Made by a program: the position numbers and the translations under genes. From positions 1-32,235 of the forward strand of contig CAMLSB010000006.1 of the NCBI GenBank assembly GCA_946482565.1: a stretch of DNA of 32,235 bases, in the 5' to 3' direction. How positions within the stretch are numbered: the first letter of the stretch is position 1; each line of letters starts with the position of its first letter. This document shows positions 30,473 through 32,235 of the stretch, piece after piece. A model generated the notes under the pieces. That model saw nothing but the letters and a program-made list of their open reading frames with translations, had not been told where the DNA came from and made no database searches. Source of the stretch: an uncultured Lysobacteraceae bacterium (GTDB lineage: Bacteria; Pseudomonadota; Gammaproteobacteria; Xanthomonadales; Xanthomonadaceae).

Positions 30473-31364
30473 CGTCGGGCCAGCGGATGGCGGGAGTGGC
30501 GGCCTTCGGCCTGGGCATCGGCTGCGCGGCGACGGCATTCCAGACCGCGAGCGCGTCGACGGTCGCCGCGACATCGTGCACGCGCAGCAGCCTCGCGCCG
30601 CGCTGTGCCGCGATCACGTGCGCCGCCACCGAGCCGTGGATGCGCTCGGCCGGCGCCTTGCGGCCGGTGAGTTCTCCGATCGTGCGCTTGCGCGACAGGC
30701 CGGCAAGCACCGGCACGCCGAGCTCGGTGAAGCGCTCGAGCTGCGCGAGCAGCAGCAGGTTGTGGTCGCGCGTCTTGCCGAAGCCGAAACCCGGGTCGAC
30801 GACGACGTGCTTCTTGGCGATGCCCGCCATCTCGGCGGCGAAGATACGCTCGGCGAGGAAGCGGTGGACCTCGGCGACCACGTCGTCGTAGCGCGGATCC
30901 TCCTGCATCGAGCGCGGTTCGCCGAGCATGTGCGCCAGTACCACCGGCACGCCGAGGGCGGCCGCGGCGCCCAGGGCGCCCTCGCGGCGCAGCGCGTACA
31001 CGTCGTTGATCATGCCCGCGCCGGCGGCCACGGCCGCGCGCATCACCGCGGGCTTGGACGTGTCGATGCTGATCGGGATCGCGACTTCCTTCGCGAGGCG
31101 CTCGATCACCGGGATGACGCGGCGCAGTTCCTCTTCCTCGGGCACGTCTTCCGCGCCGGGGCGCGTCGATTCGCCGCCGATGTCGAGGATGTCCGCGCCT
31201 TCTCCAGCCAGGCGCAGGCCGTGGGCGACGGCCGCGTCGGCGGTGGCGTGCGTGCCGCCGTCGGAGAACGAATCCGGCGTCACGTTGACGATGCCCATCA
31301 CCCGCGGGCGATCGAGCTTCACGATGCGGCCGGCGCAGTCGAGCTGGGGCGAGGTGTCGAACAT
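30465..31364 (-). CDS. folP: Dihydropteroate synthase
   Basis: A 299-residue TIM-barrel enzyme that joins p-aminobenzoate to dihydropterin pyrophosphate in folate synthesis; it is the sulfonamide target. Motifs in order: MGIVNVTPDSFSDGG (23-37), DIGGESTRPGA (61-71), SIDTSKP (99-105), INDVYAL (119-125), AHMLGEPRSMQ, DPGFGFGKT and AGLSRKR. The usual HMxGxP loop is AHMLGEP. The start was chosen at MFDTSPQLD; a longer frame upstream would run through the ftsH terminator. No SD is present, and TATTCT lies 6 nt before the ATG, which suggests a leaderless mRNA. ftsH-folP order is as in E. coli, but glmM does not follow. Sulfotransferase genes follow instead. Confidence 0.96.
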   Translation of the reverse strand: MFDTSPQLDCAGRIVKLDRPRVMGIVNVTPDSFSDGGTHATADAAVAHGLRLAGEGADILDIGGESTRPGAEDVPEEEELRRVIPVIERLAKEVAIPISIDTSKPAVMRAAVAAGAGMINDVYALRREGALGAAAALGVPVVLAHMLGEPRSMQEDPRYDDVVAEVHRFLAERIFAAEMAGIAKKHVVVDPGFGFGKTRDHNLLLLAQLERFTELGVPVLAGLSRKRTIGELTGRKAPAERIHGSVAAHVIAAQRGARLLRVHDVAATVDALAVWNAVAAQPMPRPKAATPAIRWPDDD

Positions 31365-31370
31365 GCCGCC

Positions 31371-31376
31371 AGAATA
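31371..31376 (-). promoter_or_regulatory. Candidate -10 box (TATTCT) of a leaderless folP promoter
   Basis: TATTCT followed by GGCGGC and then ATG repeats the TANNNT-N6-ATG layout of ispG and xseA. The box lies within the T-rich tail of the ftsH terminator. Confidence 0.42.
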
Positions 31377-31379
31377 CAG

Positions 31380-31403
31380 AAACGGCGCCTCCCGGCGCCG
31401 TTT
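31380..31403 (-). terminator. Intrinsic terminator after ftsH
   Basis: A perfect 10-bp stem (31380-31389 with 31394-31403) with a four-base loop. On the minus strand it continues into TTTCTGTATTCT, a broken T-tract, so termination may be partial and allow some read-through into folP. It begins 3 nt after the ftsH stop codon. Confidence 0.75.
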
Positions 31404-31405
31404 CC

Positions 31406-32235
31406 TCAAACCTCGGCGGGGCCGCCGATGGTGATGGGCTTGGGGCGGTCCTTCGCCGGGCCGCCCGGGATCCAGCCCATCGGCGGCGGCGGGTCGCGGC
31501 CTTCCATGATCGCGTCGATCTGCGGCGCGTCGATGGTCTCGTATTCGAGCAACAGCTTCGCCATCGTGTGCAGCTTCTCGATGTTCTCGGTCAGGATGAC
31601 CTTGGTACGGCCGTAAGCCTTGTCGAGGATCCCCCGCACGACCTCGTCGATCCGGCGCGCTGTCTCGTCGGACACGTTCTTGTGCTGGGTCACCGAGCGG
31701 CCGAGGAATACTTCATCCTCTTCCTCGCCGTAGGTGATCGGGCCCAGTTCCGACAGGCCCCACTTGGTGACCATGTTGCGCGCCATCTTGGTCGCGCGTT
31801 CGATGTCGTTGCTGGCGCCGGTGGTGACCTTGTCGTCGCCGAAGATCAGCTCTTCGGCCACGCGGCCGCCGTACAGCGAGCACAACCGACTTTCCAGGTT
31901 TTCACGGTTGTAGCTGTAGCGGTCGCCTTCCGGCAGGTACATGGTGACGCCGAGGGCGCGCCCGCGCGGGATGATCGTCACCTTGTAGACCGGATCGTGA
32001 TCCGGCACCAGTCGCCCGACGATGGCGTGGCCGGCCTCGTGGTAGGCGGTATTGGTCTTTTCTTCCTCGCTCATCGCCATCGAGCGGTTCTCGGTGCCCA
32101 TCATGATCTTGTCGCGGGCCTTGTCGAAGTGCTCCATGCGCACTTCCTTGCCGTTGTCGCGCGCGGCGAACAGCGCCGCCTCGTTGACGAGGTTGGCGAG
32201 GTCGGCGCCGGAGAAGCCCGGCGTGCCGCGCGCGA
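31406..32235 (-). CDS. ftsH: ATP-dependent zinc metalloprotease FtsH, C-terminal part (5' end outside the window)
   Basis: The last 275 residues of the membrane-anchored AAA+ protease that degrades misassembled membrane proteins and regulators such as LpxC and sigma-32. The visible part starts in the AAA small domain ([20 protein letters not shown], the SRH end). It then has the zinc motif HEAGH in [13 protein letters not shown], the third zinc ligand region [12 protein letters not shown] and a helical C-terminus. The tail RDPPPPMGW...[11 protein letters not shown] is typical of gammaproteobacterial FtsH. The frame is open to the right edge. HflK and HflC, its regulators, are encoded at 17982-19963 on the same strand. 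Confidence 0.97.
   Translation of the reverse strand, partial: ARGTPGFSGADLANLVNEAALFAARDNGKEVRMEHFDKARDKIMMGTENRSMAMSEEEKTNTAYHEAGHAIVGRLVPDHDPVYKVTIIPRGRALGVTMYLPEGDRYSYNRENLESRLCSLYGGRVAEELIFGDDKVTTGASNDIERATKMARNMVTKWGLSELGPITYGEEEDEVFLGRSVTQHKNVSDETARRIDEVVRGILDKAYGRTKVILTENIEKLHTMAKLLLEYETIDAPQIDAIMEGRDPPPPMGWIPGGPAKDRPKPITIGGPAEV

Noticed and set aside
30473..30574. A longer start for the first sulfotransferase (34 extra residues inside folP)
   Set aside because: The extension is Arg/Ser/Pro-rich, lies wholly within folP and looks like an out-of-frame reading; MTEPAA or MDDRAL fits the paralogue.
24617..30670. A plus-strand open frame of 2017 codons antisense to the TonB receptor and both sulfotransferases
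   Set aside because: It mirrors GC-rich third positions of the real minus-strand genes. Its translation is rich in Arg/Ala/Val/Glu/Gln/His without domain patterns, while the minus-strand frames have clear motifs, starts and SDs.

Overview
The window is high-GC (roughly 70%) chromosomal DNA of a gammaproteobacterium of the Xanthomonadaceae/Lysobacteraceae (Lysobacter or Luteimonas-like). This placement is inferred from gene content and protein style: the hfq-hflX-hflK-hflC-DUF2065-purA order, TonB receptors with a Gln/Ala-rich linker, and a GGGAACGGGGAACA intergenic repeat. I see no phage, insertion sequence, CRISPR array or rRNA. Most of the window is tightly packed core genes with 4-8 nt stop/start overlaps.

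Layout. (a) 1-4028, plus strand: a compact set that looks like murein-peptide salvage, made of a 5'-truncated L-Ala-D/L-Glu epimerase, a MurR/RpiR-type regulator, a YkuD-type L,D-transpeptidase-like protein, and a DAACS-family symporter whose substrate and cation residues are unusual. (b) 4058-9618, plus: tRNA-Arg(CCT), an ALDH7-type dehydrogenase, pyrD-murB-EamA transporter (overlapping), and a secreted NTF2-like protein. (c) 9572-11561, minus: a PAP2 phosphatase and ispG. Divergent from ispG are xseA and a second aldehyde dehydrogenase (11599-14321, plus). (d) 14325-24359, minus: APC permease, miaA, hfq, hflX, hflK, hflC, DUF2065, purA, an orphan PAS histidine kinase and xthA. The miaA-to-purA part matches the Escherichia coli order. 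(e) 24488-32235, minus: the 3' part of ftsH, folP, two tandem TPR-sulfotransferases and a TonB-dependent receptor, closed by a strong intrinsic terminator.

How the parts fit. The first cluster would import and epimerise peptidoglycan-derived peptides under an RpiR regulator. The hfl block combines RNA modification (MiaA), RNA chaperoning (Hfq), ribosome rescue (HflX) and control of the FtsH protease (HflKC); FtsH itself is encoded at the window's right end. Between folP and miaA sits an accessory block (two paralogous TPR-sulfotransferases, a TonB receptor and an amino-acid permease) that interrupts what otherwise looks like housekeeping synteny. It is the most likely place for undescribed biology.

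Regulatory features worth attention: a recurrent TANNNT-N6-ATG layout before ispG, xseA and folP suggests leaderless mRNAs; an intrinsic-terminator hairpin lies directly before the purA ribosome-binding site; and hfq has an A-rich leader.
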